Positions 18,383 to 26,382 of a stretch of DNA of 64,000 nt are shown in pieces. The stretch spans positions 1-64,000 of the forward strand of contig NZ_WMEX01000002.1 of the NCBI RefSeq assembly GCF_009856365.1, given 5' to 3'. The DNA is from Vreelandella halophila. GTDB lineage: Bacteria; Pseudomonadota; Gammaproteobacteria; Pseudomonadales; Oleiphilaceae. Both the position numbers and the translations under genes were made by a program. Within the stretch, counting starts at the first letter, position 1. Every line of letters begins with the position of its first letter. The notes beneath the pieces were generated by a model that did no database searches, was not told the DNA's origin, and was given only the letters and a program-made list of their open reading frames with translations.

Positions 18383-18475
18383 AGTACCGTTCTTAGGTTG
18401 ATTCTGACTTTGCGCCCCGGAACCGACCGGTTTTCCTGCCAACCAGTGTAGCCGGCACCGGAGCCGTATGCTGTT

Positions 18476-19009
18476 TCAGTGAGCGTTCACGTCGAAGGGC
18501 CCGATCCGGAACAGGATCTCGGAATCGTGCTGCCCACCGAAATGGGCCTCACTGTCAAAGAAAATGGAGTGCTGTGTCTCCGCGCCCAGATCCCGCGCAA
18601 AGGAACGGAACAGACCCCAGGAGGCCTCGTTGTCCTCGGTGATGGTGGTGTCCATGAAGCAGACGTTGCGGCAGGCCGGGCGCTCCACAATGAAGCGCAG
18701 CATGCGCTTACCCAGCCCGGTGCCACGGGCTTTCTCATGCACCGCCACCTGCCAGACGAAAACGGTGTCCGGCTTCGTGGGTGGAATGTACGCGGAAATG
18801 AACCCCACCAGCTCGCCGTCAAGCTCGGCGGCCACGCCGGTCTCGGCAAAGTGGGAGCACTGGAGGAGGTTGCAGTAGATGGAATTGGGGTCGAGCGGCG
18901 GGCATTCGGCAATCAGCCGGTGTAACCGGTAGCCGTCCGTGTCCGTTGGTTGCCGGAGCTCGATTGCCTCCGCCCTGGAGGTCTCGCTGGTCATTCGGTC
19001 TGAGTTCAC
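18476..19009 (-). CDS. ectA: L-2,4-diaminobutyrate acetyltransferase
   Basis: A 177-residue GNAT enzyme that acetylates diaminobutyrate, the second step of ectoine synthesis. Signatures match EctA closely: ECPPLDPNSIYCNLLQCSHF, FVWQVAVHEKARGTGLGKRM (acetyl-CoA loop), TITEDNEASWGLFRSFAR and FDSEAHFGGQHDSEILFRIG. The start is either GTG 19009 (used) or ATG 18994; neither has a strong ribosome site. The substrate is normally made by EctB and the product cyclised by EctC, but neither gene is here: the next gene downstream is the ectoine aspartokinase. EctA alone makes only N-acetyl-diaminobutyrate, so ectB and ectC must be elsewhere or lost. Confidence 0.93.
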   Translation of the reverse strand: MNSDRMTSETSRAEAIELRQPTDTDGYRLHRLIAECPPLDPNSIYCNLLQCSHFAETGVAAELDGELVGFISAYIPPTKPDTVFVWQVAVHEKARGTGLGKRMLRFIVERPACRNVCFMDTTITEDNEASWGLFRSFARDLGAETQHSIFFDSEAHFGGQHDSEILFRIGPFDVNAH

Positions 19010-19105
19010 CCAACCATCGGAGCTGTGCCCGCTGTTCTGGCTGAGTGCCTTTGCCGTTGATTTTAGAGGCTTTTTTCAAGCCCTGTATGGGATAATACGT
19101 AGTCC

Positions 19106-19111
19106 ATTATA
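19106..19111 (-). promoter_or_regulatory. Candidate -10 element upstream of ectA
   Basis: A perfect TATAAT on the minus strand about 97 bp ahead of the ectA start. The matching -35 position (TTCCAT, 17-bp spacing) is poor, as is often seen at osmotically controlled promoters. The assignment is tentative. Confidence 0.3.
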
Positions 19112-19206
19112 AAGGCTGGCTGGTGAAAATGGAACCAGCCCGGTTTTTAGGGCGCTACAGCACTGTCCAGAATCCCATCATCTTGGCGTAACAGACCTAC
19201 TTCTAA

Positions 19207-19539
19207 GACGTCCAGATCCGAAAGGCTGTCTGCGAGGAATCCGACCGGCAGTCACTGCCGCATCCCTTTGCCCATGCCTGCTACCCGGAGCACGGCATCC
19301 CCCTGATACTCTGGATTGTCCGGATCCACGGCGGAAATCTCCACGAGAGCCTCTGCACAAGCGCCATGATCGGTGGCGATACCGTACACCGGGGTATGAG
19401 CCTGGGCATGCTGCTGGGGGCAATACAGCCTGTTGATGGATCACTCAGAAAGGGCCTGGTGCACCATGAGTCGATCAAGGCAGACATCAAAGGGTTTGTG
19501 GACATGGCGCTGTCCGGCCAGGGTCACCTGGCCGTCTGA
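19207..19539 (+). pseudogene. ADP-ribosylglycohydrolase remnant (C-terminal third)
   Basis: An open frame without a usable start runs from a stop at 19204-19206 to TGA at 19537-19539. Its 110 codons read as the end of an ADP-ribosylglycohydrolase (DraG/crystallin J1 type): HPFAHACYPEHGIPLILWIV, then AMIGGDTVHRGMSLGMLLGA and a closing RKGLVHHESIKADI. The GGD motif is the metal/ADP-ribose signature of the family. The N-terminal two thirds, with the first metal ligands, are absent; the 85 bp upstream translate to nothing related in any frame I tried. It is a 5'-truncated relic beside ectA, very probably non-functional. Confidence 0.7.
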
Positions 19540-19540
19540 C

Positions 19541-19562
19541 ACGCCCGGTAAGCCCCGGGCGT
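19541..19562. terminator. Hairpin between ADP-ribosylglycohydrolase remnant and cupredoxin gene
   Basis: ACGCCCGG and CCGGGCGT form an 8-bp perfect stem around a 6-base loop, placed just after the remnant's stop and 11 bp from the convergent cupredoxin stop. No U-tract is present. Confidence 0.4.
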
Positions 19563-19573
19563 CATCGATGCAG

Positions 19574-19927
19574 CTACTTCACTTTAAGCGTGCCGGTCAT
19601 GCCCGCCGCCGCGTGGCCGGCAACGTCACAGATGAACTCATAGCTGCCGCTCTCCCCCACGGTGAACGTGATGGATTCGTTCTGATCCGCGCCGATCGTC
19701 TCCGTGCCCGCATTCAGTTCAGGCACTGTGAAGTTGTGCCCCATGGCGCCGGTGTTCTCGAAATTGACCGTAACTTCAGCTCCTGCAGGAACCTCGATGG
19801 TGGAAGGCTCGAACTGGAACCCGGGTTTCGCCTGGATGGTTACGTCTGCCGACTCCGCAGCCAGGGCGATTACAGGGAAGCCCAGAAGCAGGGCACTCAA
19901 TTGCTTTCCAAACGTTCGTACTCTCAT
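19574..19927 (-). CDS. Secreted cupredoxin (type 1 copper protein)
   Basis: A 117-residue periplasmic blue-copper protein with a signal peptide ending near VIALAAES. The copper site is complete: H64 in MGHNF, then C100, H105 and M110 in the loop FICDVAGHAAAGM. The beta-sandwich pattern KPGFQFEPSTIEVPAGAEVT is typical of the plastocyanin/azurin group. It probably carries electrons or binds copper in the periplasm. The gene is divergent from the lipoprotein at 20081, with a ~150-bp shared upstream region. Its partner oxidase or reductase is unknown; a separate secreted c-type cytochrome lies 11 kb away. Confidence 0.9.
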   Translation of the reverse strand: MRVRTFGKQLSALLLGFPVIALAAESADVTIQAKPGFQFEPSTIEVPAGAEVTVNFENTGAMGHNFTVPELNAGTETIGADQNESITFTVGESGSYEFICDVAGHAAAGMTGTLKVK

Positions 19928-20080
19928 TAAGAAACCTCCTGATCATGAAACCGGATCGGGAATCTGGCATCCGGTACATGAACGACACTGTAATGAGGCT
20001 GGCGTTACTGTGTCCCAAAGCGGGGCAGCCGGGTTACCCCGGCGGCCAAGAGAGCAAAACCGCAGAAGAAGGTGACCATC

Positions 20081-21136
20081 ATGAAGAGGACGACACTCAT
20101 TACAACAACGCTGTCCGCCGCCATCATCGGCGGCTGCGCGAGCCAGCCGGACATCACAGGCGCCCTCGACGAACCGGAGGTCGTGACCGTCAAACAGGAC
20201 CCTGGAAAACTGGTCTACTGGGTCAAACCCGGCCCACGCATCAATCTCAGCGAAGAAGTCTTCGGCACACCGGATAACCCGAAACGTGGCGATGTGGAAG
20301 CCTATGTCGAAAACACGGATCTCGGCCCCATCAAACAGCTGCTGCGGGATATGCCGGCGCTGGTCTCAGCCCCGGAAGAAGCACGAGAGACCAATGAAGC
20401 CGGCACCCGGTACACCGCCTTCAACCAGCCGGGCCCCTTCGGCAATAACGCCCAGCCCCTGCCCATGGCCGAGGGCAGCAATGGGTATCTTGAGGCGACG
20501 ATGGTCAACAATGTTGAGGTGGACCAGCCGGGAGGCCCCTTCAGTGCCGCCGATGAACTGGCACTGGAGACGGAATTCCACGACCCTGACGGCAACCACT
20601 ACCGCATCGACATGCAGACGCTGGTCCAGCCGCCCATCCCCGGGTACGAAACCGGCGGCGGTGTAGTGGTGGATACTGAGCTCCACGGCACAACCGACAC
20701 CGGCACACCCCTGATGCCCAGGGAATACACCCATGGTGCCTTCTGGGGCTTCGGTGACCTCTATGTGAACGGTGAGAAGCAGGGCACCTGGATGACGCAC
20801 CTGATGACCACCGAAATCGTCCGCAAGAACGACTATTCGCTGGCCATTGACGAAGAGCTCCCGCTCCCCGCGGAAAAACGGCCCATCTCGTCACAGCCCC
20901 ATCACACCCACCTGATCATGCTGCCGGTTGAGCCCTACAAGCCCATGCCGGTCCTTGGTCCGCTGCTGGGGCTGGGCCCGACGGCCCCACGACACGCCCC
21001 TGTGGAAACGGCCTATGAACTACCGAATGGCGAAACCCAGCCCTTCATCCACATGATGTTCGAACAGGACTCGATCACCGAGGCGGACAACGTGTCGCTG
21101 GATTTCGTTCGGGACGATGAGCCCAAAGGTTCCTGA
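20081..21136 (+). CDS. Uncharacterised lipoprotein
   Basis: A 351-residue lipoprotein. The ATG at 20081 is used because AGAAGG sits about 8 nt upstream; GTG 20072 is the alternative. The signal ends at the lipobox IIGGC. The body has no motif I recognise. Visible features are a conserved-looking TEFHDPDGNHYRIDMQTLV strand pair, a His-rich SSQPHHTHLIMLPVEPYK segment and a closing acidic tail. These could bind metal, but that is only suggestive. It is preceded by the divergent cupredoxin and followed by a very strong hairpin, so it is probably a single-gene transcript. Confidence 0.75.
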   Translation: MKRTTLITTTLSAAIIGGCASQPDITGALDEPEVVTVKQDPGKLVYWVKPGPRINLSEEVFGTPDNPKRGDVEAYVENTDLGPIKQLLRDMPALVSAPEEARETNEAGTRYTAFNQPGPFGNNAQPLPMAEGSNGYLEATMVNNVEVDQPGGPFSAADELALETEFHDPDGNHYRIDMQTLVQPPIPGYETGGGVVVDTELHGTTDTGTPLMPREYTHGAFWGFGDLYVNGEKQGTWMTHLMTTEIVRKNDYSLAIDEELPLPAEKRPISSQPHHTHLIMLPVEPYKPMPVLGPLLGLGPTAPRHAPVETAYELPNGETQPFIHMMFEQDSITEADNVSLDFVRDDEPKGS

Positions 21137-21157
21137 TCAAGAGACCCTCCAACCCAG

Positions 21158-21197
21158 CCCTCCCCGGGAAGTGATATACCGAACTTCCCGGGGAGGG
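21158..21197 (+). terminator. Strong 14-bp hairpin after the lipoprotein gene
   Basis: CCCTCCCCGGGAAG pairs perfectly with CTTCCCGGGGAGGG around a 12-base loop, 21 bp past the stop. It lacks a following U-run, so termination is inferred from position and stability. Confidence 0.6.
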
Positions 21198-21348
21198 GGT
21201 TATGGGAGCTGGACTTCCCTAATTCGGAGAGTCCTTATGCCAGGCTCCGCCGTAACAAAATCCACTGCCGGATGTCTTCGATGTATAACTCGTAATAAAA
21301 GCCCACCATTGCTTTTTACACCAACGATAAAGCACCCGGAGATTCCGC

Positions 21349-21453
21349 ATGATGAACCGACGGACCATTATCGCACCTTTCATGGGCTTGCTTATCGTCA
21401 CCGCCCATGGCGCGCTGGCCGCGCAGACCGCTCTTTCAGTTATGGGGAGTTGA
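21349..21453 (+). pseudogene. Signal-peptide ORF, probable outer-membrane protein relic
   Basis: A 34-codon ORF too short for usual gene finding, starting ATGATG with CCGGAGAT upstream. It encodes a convincing signal peptide (MNRRTIIAPFMGLLIVTAHG, then ALAAQT) and stops eight residues after the cleavage site. In the next frame the sequence continues as SYGELITTYQF and stops; a terminal Phe after alternating aromatic residues is typical of outer-membrane barrels. This looks like a gene that lost its middle and shifted frame. It may still express a short exported peptide. The original identity cannot be read. Confidence 0.4.
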
Positions 21454-21621
21454 TCACAACCTATCAGTTCTGATGTCGCCAACAACAAGCACATGACGCA
21501 ATCACGCAGGCCAAGAGACATCAAACGGGCGATCGGCTGGCCGGGAGCGAGCCTTTGCGGAGTAACATTGGAACTCTTCCTGTGTCGGTATCACTGGAGT
21601 CATACCAGAGGGAGGTCTCTC

Positions 21622-21957
21622 ATGATCCTCCGAAATACGCTTTACATCTTTTTGTTCCTCATCATTGGGGCCGTCAGTACGGTGAGCATCGCGGGAACAG
21701 ACCGGGAGGTGGTCATGTTCTCCATTGACTACTGCCCAAGCTGCGAAGCGGCGAAGCGCTTTTTCAGCGAACACGGCATCGTCTACAGCGAGTACAACCT
21801 GAATGAATCCGCCAAGGCCAGGACCACATTTGAGCGTCTTGGCGGGCGGGGCACGCCACTGCTTTTTCTTGAGGGCAAGACCATGAACGGTTTTCACCCG
21901 CAGCGCTTCCGGCAGTTCTGGCGAAAGGCCACGGGCGAAGACCTTGAAACGAAATGA
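21622..21957 (+). CDS. Exported glutaredoxin-like protein (CPSC)
   Basis: A 111-residue thioredoxin-fold protein. The ATG at 21622 is chosen because GGGAGG precedes it and it opens with a hydrophobic export segment (ILRNTLYIFLFLIIGAVSTV); the longer reading adds unrelated sequence. The active site is DYCPSCEAAKRFF, followed by GGRGTPLLFLEGKTMNGF with the cis-Pro and glutathione-site pattern of glutaredoxins. It probably acts in the periplasm or at the membrane as a thiol reductant or isomerase. It overlaps the DUF3179 fragment by ATGA, so it was co-translated with that gene before its decay. Confidence 0.85.
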   Translation: MILRNTLYIFLFLIIGAVSTVSIAGTDREVVMFSIDYCPSCEAAKRFFSEHGIVYSEYNLNESAKARTTFERLGGRGTPLLFLEGKTMNGFHPQRFRQFWRKATGEDLETK

Positions 21958-22289
21958 ACCACACCGGAAGGTGGGATATGACTATTCCGGCCTGGGTTAT
22001 GCAACTGACAGCTGTGGTACTGCTCGGCGGCACTGTGGCCTCACCGCCTGCTGGCGCCCGGACCCTCAACGGCTTCGACCTGTCCGATGCCAGCGTCCCC
22101 GCCGACGACGTATTCCGTGGCGGACCGCCCCGGGATGGCATACCGGCGCTCACCAACCCCCATTATGTAAAGGCCGCTGAGGCCACTTTTCTCGAAAGCG
22201 GAGACCGGATCCTGGGGGCCAGGCGATCGACTATACTTGTCCCGGCAGGTCCAGCAAGTCGTCACGGGTACAGGCCGAAACAAAGGTGA
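21954..22289 (+). pseudogene. DUF3179 protein, truncated after N-terminus
   Basis: A 111-codon frame starting in ATGA overlap with the glutaredoxin-like gene. After a signal peptide it reads NGFDLSDASVPADDV and then FRGGPPRDGIPALTNPHYV, the unmistakable opening of DUF3179 proteins, which are usually ~300-400 residues. Homology stops after DRILG; the rest (ARRSTILVPAGP onward) is unrelated, and the conserved central and C-terminal motifs are nowhere nearby. It is a 3'-truncated remnant. The replaced sequence runs straight into the nucleoside phosphorylase start, marking a likely deletion junction near 22215. Confidence 0.75.
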
Positions 22290-22291
22290 TT

Positions 22292-23089
22292 ATGACAGAG
22301 TCCACCCAATTGCCGCCGATTCTTCGCGATAAGCATTGGCACGAGCCCTCCGCTTTCACGCCGGAAAGCCTCCTGCGGGAAGCGCGCCGCCAGAAACAGG
22401 CATCGACCTCACCAGTGCCGGAGGTATGCATTCTCGATCCGGACGGCGACATTGTGCGTAGCAAACGCGCCGAAGGGCTGACACGGCGCCACACGGACTG
22501 GGTCTGTTATCACACCGAACTCGACGTGATCTCGCTGGGGGACCGGGAAGTGGGCATCGTGGGATGTGCCGTAGGGTCCGCTTTCGCGGTGCTGGTGGCG
22601 GAGGAACTCTTCGCCTGTGGCTGCCGGCTTCTACTGAGCCTCACCTCGGCAGGCCAGCTTACGCCGGTCCAGAAACCACCCTATTTCATCCTGATCGACC
22701 GTGCGCTTCGGGATGAGGGAACGAGTTATCATTACTGCCCGCCATCGGATTACAGTCATGCACCGGCCGGCCTTGTAGCTGCGTTCGAACAGGGCTCGGG
22801 CGAACTCCCGGCCCCAGTGATAACAGGCGCAAGCTGGACCACGGATGCCCCCTTCCGTGAAACCGAAACTGCGATTGAAAAACACCGGGAGGAAGGTCTG
22901 CTGGCTGTGGAGATGGAGGCAGCGGCGCTGTATGCCTTTGCTGAGGCGCGCGGGTGTTCGGTCCTTTGCTTCGCGCATGTGACCAACCAGATGGGCCAGG
23001 AAGGTGATTTTGAGAAAGGGGACGGAAACGGCGTGAACGATGCACTAGAGCTTATCGAACGGGCCGCCCAGCGGCTTCTTCCCCTTTAA
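22292..23089 (+). CDS. Nucleoside phosphorylase family protein
   Basis: A 265-residue PNP/UDP-family enzyme. The ATG at 22292 has AAAGG five bases upstream; GTG 22286 is less likely. Family motifs: GIVGCAVGSAFAVLVAEEL (phosphate loop region), LSLTSAGQL, the pocket GASWTTDAPFRET, and the purine/ribose motif LLAVEMEAAALYAFAEARG, where VEMEA is diagnostic. The N-terminal ~60 residues are an extension not usual in bacterial purine phosphorylases. It likely cleaves nucleosides or a related N-glycoside with phosphate or water; the substrate is not predictable. It follows the truncated DUF3179 gene and is closed by a hairpin. Confidence 0.85.
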   Translation: MTESTQLPPILRDKHWHEPSAFTPESLLREARRQKQASTSPVPEVCILDPDGDIVRSKRAEGLTRRHTDWVCYHTELDVISLGDREVGIVGCAVGSAFAVLVAEELFACGCRLLLSLTSAGQLTPVQKPPYFILIDRALRDEGTSYHYCPPSDYSHAPAGLVAAFEQGSGELPAPVITGASWTTDAPFRETETAIEKHREEGLLAVEMEAAALYAFAEARGCSVLCFAHVTNQMGQEGDFEKGDGNGVNDALELIERAAQRLLPL

Positions 23090-23094
23090 CCGCA

Positions 23095-23123
23095 GCCGCC
23101 CGGAAGCTCGCCTTCCAGGCGGC
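23095..23123. terminator. Hairpin between convergent phosphorylase and reductase genes
   Basis: GCCGCC-C-GGAAG pairs with CTTCC-A-GGCGGC, a 12-bp stem with one mismatch, starting six bases after the phosphorylase stop. It probably serves both converging transcripts; no U-tract is visible. Confidence 0.5.
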
Positions 23124-23148
23124 CATCATGCATCCAGGCTGGGGGGAT

Positions 23149-25299
23149 TCAGCTTTTCAGACGCCGACGGTGATACCGCCCCAGCCACTGGATGACTTTC
23201 TGTGGCGCGTGGGCCTTCTTCCATTCACCCGCCGCAAACTTCACGCTCTCATTCCAGGTCGGATAGGGGTGGATGGTGCCCAGGATCTTGTTCAGGCCAA
23301 TCCCGTGTTTCATCGCCAGGATGAACTCGGTCAGCAGTTCACCCCCGTGTTCACCGGCCACGGTTGCGCCTAGGATCCTGTCCTTGCCGCGCCGCGTGAT
23401 GACCTTGATGAAGCCGTGGTCCTCGCTCTCGGCGATGGCCCGGTCCAGGTCGTCCAGACCGTAGGTGGTGACCTCGTAGTCAATGCCCTGCTCACGGGCC
23501 TCGGTTTCATTGAGACCAACCCGACCGACTTCCGGCGAGGTGAAGGTCACCCAGGGGGTGACCGAGTAATCCACGCTGAAGCGCTTGAACTGGCCGAACA
23601 GGGCGTTCACCGCCGCGTGCCAGGCCTGGTGCGCGGCCATGTGGGTGAACTGGTAGGGCCCGGCCACGTCGCCACAGGCGAAGATGTTGGGGAAGACCAC
23701 GCTCAGGTCATCGTTGGTGGGCAAGGTGCCCTGGGGCCCTGGCTCAATACCCAGGCTCTCCAGACCCAGTCCTTCGGTATTACCTTTACGGCCCACGGCC
23801 ACCAGAACCCGGTCGAAGGGGATGCGCACGGTGTCACCCGCATGCTCGCAGTAGACAACCCGCTCACCATCCTCAACCGCAAACCGGCTCGCCCTGTGGT
23901 CCAGACGAACATCCACGCCTTCATCACGGAAACGCTTCAGCACCAGTTCCGATACATCGGCATCTTCCCGCGGCAGAAGTCGATCGCCCATTTCAATCTG
24001 GATGACCTGGGTGCCCAGACGCGAGAAGGCCTGACTCAATTCTGACCCGATGGGGCCGCCTCCGAGCACCACAAGCCGCCCGGGCTGATCCTCCAGTTCC
24101 CAGAGATTCTCAGAGGTCAGCGGCGCTACGTCCTCGATACCGGGAATCGGCGGCACGAACGGCTTGCCGCCGGTGGCAATGACCACGGATTTCGCCGTGA
24201 TCCGGCGCTTGGCGCCATCCTCGTCCACCTCCACTTCCCAGGGGCTGACGAATCGCGCCGAGCCCTGGACGCAGTCCACGCCCAGACTGGTAAAGCGCTC
24301 CACCGAATCATGGGGCTCAATGGTCTTGATGACGTTATGGATGCGCTTCATCACATTGGCGAAGGGTATGTTCGGCTCCGCGGCCGTCAGCCCGTAGCGG
24401 TCCGCCTCACGCATGTTCTGGGCAACCTTGGCAGAGCGGATCAGCGCCTTGGAGGGCACGCAGCCGGTATTCAGGCAATCACCCCCCATCTTGCCGCGCT
24501 CGATGAGTGCCACCCTGGCGTTGACGGTGGCGCCGATGTAGGCGGAGACCAGGCCGGCGCTGCCGCCACCGATCACGACCATGTTGTAGTCAAAGCGCTC
24601 GGGCTTGTCATAATGCGCATAGAGCCGCTTCTTCTGGATGCGGCCCACCACGAACTTGGCGATGAGTGGGAAAACCCCCAGCAGCACAAAGGACAGCAGC
24701 AGCTCCGGCGAAACGATGTCTCCCATGCGCTCGATCTGCGCGAGCTGGGTGCCGGCATTCACGAAAACCGCGGTGCCCGGCAGCATGGCGAGCTGGCTGA
24801 CCCAGTAGAAGGTCCAGGTCTTCATACCGGTCAGACCCAACACAATGTTGATCACGAAGAATGGAAAGACCGGAATCAGACGCAGGGTGGCGAGGTAGAA
24901 GGCGCCGTCGCGCTGGATGCCATCGTCAATCTTCTTCAGGTAGCTCGCATACCGCTCCCTGAGCGTGTCCCGGAACAGGAACCGTGCCACCAGAAAGGCC
25001 AGCGTGGCCCCGACCGTGGAGGCGAAGGAGATCACCAGCAGCCCCCAGCCGAAGCCGAAAAGGGCGCCGCCGGCGAGCGTCATGACAGCGGCGCCCGGGA
25101 GGGACAGTGCCGTGACAGCCACATAGACAACGAACAGCAGTGCCAGGCTGAGCAACAGGTTGGCTTCAATCAACTCGCTAAGTTGCTCCTGTTGCGCCTT
25201 GAGGACCGACAGTTCAAGGAAACGGCCCAGGTCAAAAAGGAAGAAGGCCCCCACCAGCAACGCGATGACGCCTAAAACAATCTTTTTACTGTTGCTCAT
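23149..25299 (-). CDS. TVP38/TMEM64 membrane domain fused to mercuric-reductase-like flavoprotein
   Basis: A 716-residue fusion; the start at 25299 follows AAGGA. Residues ~1-215 are a TVP38/TMEM64 (DedA-superfamily) domain with helices and the motifs LPGAAVMTLAGGALFG and GAFYLATLRLIPVFPFFVIN. Residues ~235-716 are a class I pyridine-nucleotide-disulfide oxidoreductase: FAD loop VIGGGSAGLVSA, redox cysteines GGDCLNTGCVPSKAL, NAD site VVLGGGPIGSELSQAF, FACGDVAG, and the C-terminal HPYPTWNE in place of the usual His-Glu pair. No MerR or HMA domain is present. It probably couples NAD(P)H-thiol redox chemistry to a membrane substrate. The fusion occurs in other bacteria, but its substrate is unknown. 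Confidence 0.92.
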   Translation of the reverse strand: MSNSKKIVLGVIALLVGAFFLFDLGRFLELSVLKAQQEQLSELIEANLLLSLALLFVVYVAVTALSLPGAAVMTLAGGALFGFGWGLLVISFASTVGATLAFLVARFLFRDTLRERYASYLKKIDDGIQRDGAFYLATLRLIPVFPFFVINIVLGLTGMKTWTFYWVSQLAMLPGTAVFVNAGTQLAQIERMGDIVSPELLLSFVLLGVFPLIAKFVVGRIQKKRLYAHYDKPERFDYNMVVIGGGSAGLVSAYIGATVNARVALIERGKMGGDCLNTGCVPSKALIRSAKVAQNMREADRYGLTAAEPNIPFANVMKRIHNVIKTIEPHDSVERFTSLGVDCVQGSARFVSPWEVEVDEDGAKRRITAKSVVIATGGKPFVPPIPGIEDVAPLTSENLWELEDQPGRLVVLGGGPIGSELSQAFSRLGTQVIQIEMGDRLLPREDADVSELVLKRFRDEGVDVRLDHRASRFAVEDGERVVYCEHAGDTVRIPFDRVLVAVGRKGNTEGLGLESLGIEPGPQGTLPTNDDLSVVFPNIFACGDVAGPYQFTHMAAHQAWHAAVNALFGQFKRFSVDYSVTPWVTFTSPEVGRVGLNETEAREQGIDYEVTTYGLDDLDRAIAESEDHGFIKVITRRGKDRILGATVAGEHGGELLTEFILAMKHGIGLNKILGTIHPYPTWNESVKFAAGEWKKAHAPQKVIQWLGRYHRRRLKS

Positions 25300-25428
25300 T
25301 CCGGAATCCTTATGGTTATGAATGGCTCGCTTCCGTTGAGACGTCACCCGACGGCTTACGTTACAGCGGCCGCTTCGGTTTGGACACCCAGGCTGCTTTT
25401 TGCCACGAATGCCAGCAAAGACTGACAG

Positions 25429-25750
25429 TCATTCGGCGTTGCCGATCCAGGGCATAGCACGGTGGTCAAAACCAGCCTGGACTGATGGTTTGACGATGTC
25501 GAAGTAAGGGGAGGCGTCAAAATCACGCGGCACGAACAGTGAATGACGACGGATTCGGTAGTACTCGCGCAGACACCCCTTGCAGTTTGGGTCGTCATCC
25601 TGGCCTTCAGTGCCGGTAGGTAATATTGGATAACGGATGTACTGGAACGCTTGGGCGATGAAAGTGGAGCAGATCGGCTTCGATCAACACATGCAGCTCA
25701 CCATCACGGGATACCGGTAGCCCTGCGTCCGGCCCGAGATAAAGGGTCGC
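25429..25750 (-). pseudogene. Frameshifted remnant of unidentified CxxC protein
   Basis: Two overlapping minus-strand frames look like one broken gene. The upstream part reads ATLYLGPDAGLPVSRDGEL and then HVLIEADLLHF (about 25750 to 25655). After a shift, the downstream part continues TFIAQAFQYIRYPILPTG and DDDPNCKGCLREYYRIRRHS, then LFVPRDFDASPYFDIV and PWIGNAE, stopping at 25429. The sequence looks protein-like (CxxC, aromatic-rich, no low complexity), but I do not recognise the family. No start codon or ribosome site is visible, and it begins right at the tetR stop. It is the only content of the 450-bp gap between the reductase and the regulator. Confidence 0.4.
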
Positions 25751-25751
25751 G

Positions 25752-26369
25752 TTACACCTCGCGGCCGGAACTGCTCCGGAGCAACGCCACCATGTCTTCG
25801 GCAAGCTGTTCAACTGACTCCGCATCCACTTCACGGTGGGCGAAGGTTCTCAGTGCCATGATCTGTGCTTGCCAGAGCCGTGCCAGACGCGCGCAGTCGC
25901 TCCCCCGGGGCAGCTCACCCTGGTCCAGAGCATGTTCAAGCAGGGCGGTCAGATCGCTTTCGATCCGATCAAAAAGCTGGTTAACGGTATGGCTTAACCC
26001 CGGCGTATCCGTTGTCACCTCGAGCAGCGTCTTCACCATCATGCAGGCGGAAACCGGTGCAGACCGCGCCCCCGTGCGGCCTGTCGCTTCCGCTGCAAGG
26101 CGACGGAGGTAGGCGGACAAGCCATCCAGAACCCGTTCATGAGCCTCCAACACTTCCTCCATACCCTGAACGAGCTGCTGGTAATAGGTCATCAGTGCCG
26201 CCTCGAACAACTGCTCCTTGCTCCCAAAGGCGGCATAGATGCTGCCTGGGCGCATATCCAACGTGGCTTCGAGATCCTTGAGCGAGCAGGCGTGATACCC
26301 CTTTTCCCAGAACAGATGGGCGGCCCGCTCCAGCGATATGGCGTAATCGTGTCGCGCAGTGCGTGGCAT
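25752..26369 (-). CDS. TetR/AcrR-family repressor
   Basis: A 205-residue TetR-type regulator. The N-terminal helix-turn-helix is clear: LERAAHLFWEKGYHACSLKD followed by LEATLDMRPGSIYAAFGSKEQLF in pieces typical of the family. The C-terminal ligand domain carries a Cys in SACMMVKTLLEV, as in TetR relatives that sense electrophiles or thiol stress, but this is only suggestive. It is divergent from the AhpD-like gene at 26495, and the 125-bp intergenic region holds three copies of the same palindrome, so it very probably represses both its own gene and its neighbour. Confidence 0.92.
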   Translation of the reverse strand: MPRTARHDYAISLERAAHLFWEKGYHACSLKDLEATLDMRPGSIYAAFGSKEQLFEAALMTYYQQLVQGMEEVLEAHERVLDGLSAYLRRLAAEATGRTGARSAPVSACMMVKTLLEVTTDTPGLSHTVNQLFDRIESDLTALLEHALDQGELPRGSDCARLARLWQAQIMALRTFAHREVDAESVEQLAEDMVALLRSSSGREV

Positions 26370-26382
26370 AACGGAAGGCTTC

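Noticed and set aside
16970-18451. 493-codon open frame opposite the aspartokinase gene
   Set aside because: It is a GC-driven antisense shadow of a clear enzyme; no domain is visible.
24310-25275. 321-codon frame opposite the TVP38-reductase fusion
   Set aside because: Antisense shadow without motifs or ribosome site.
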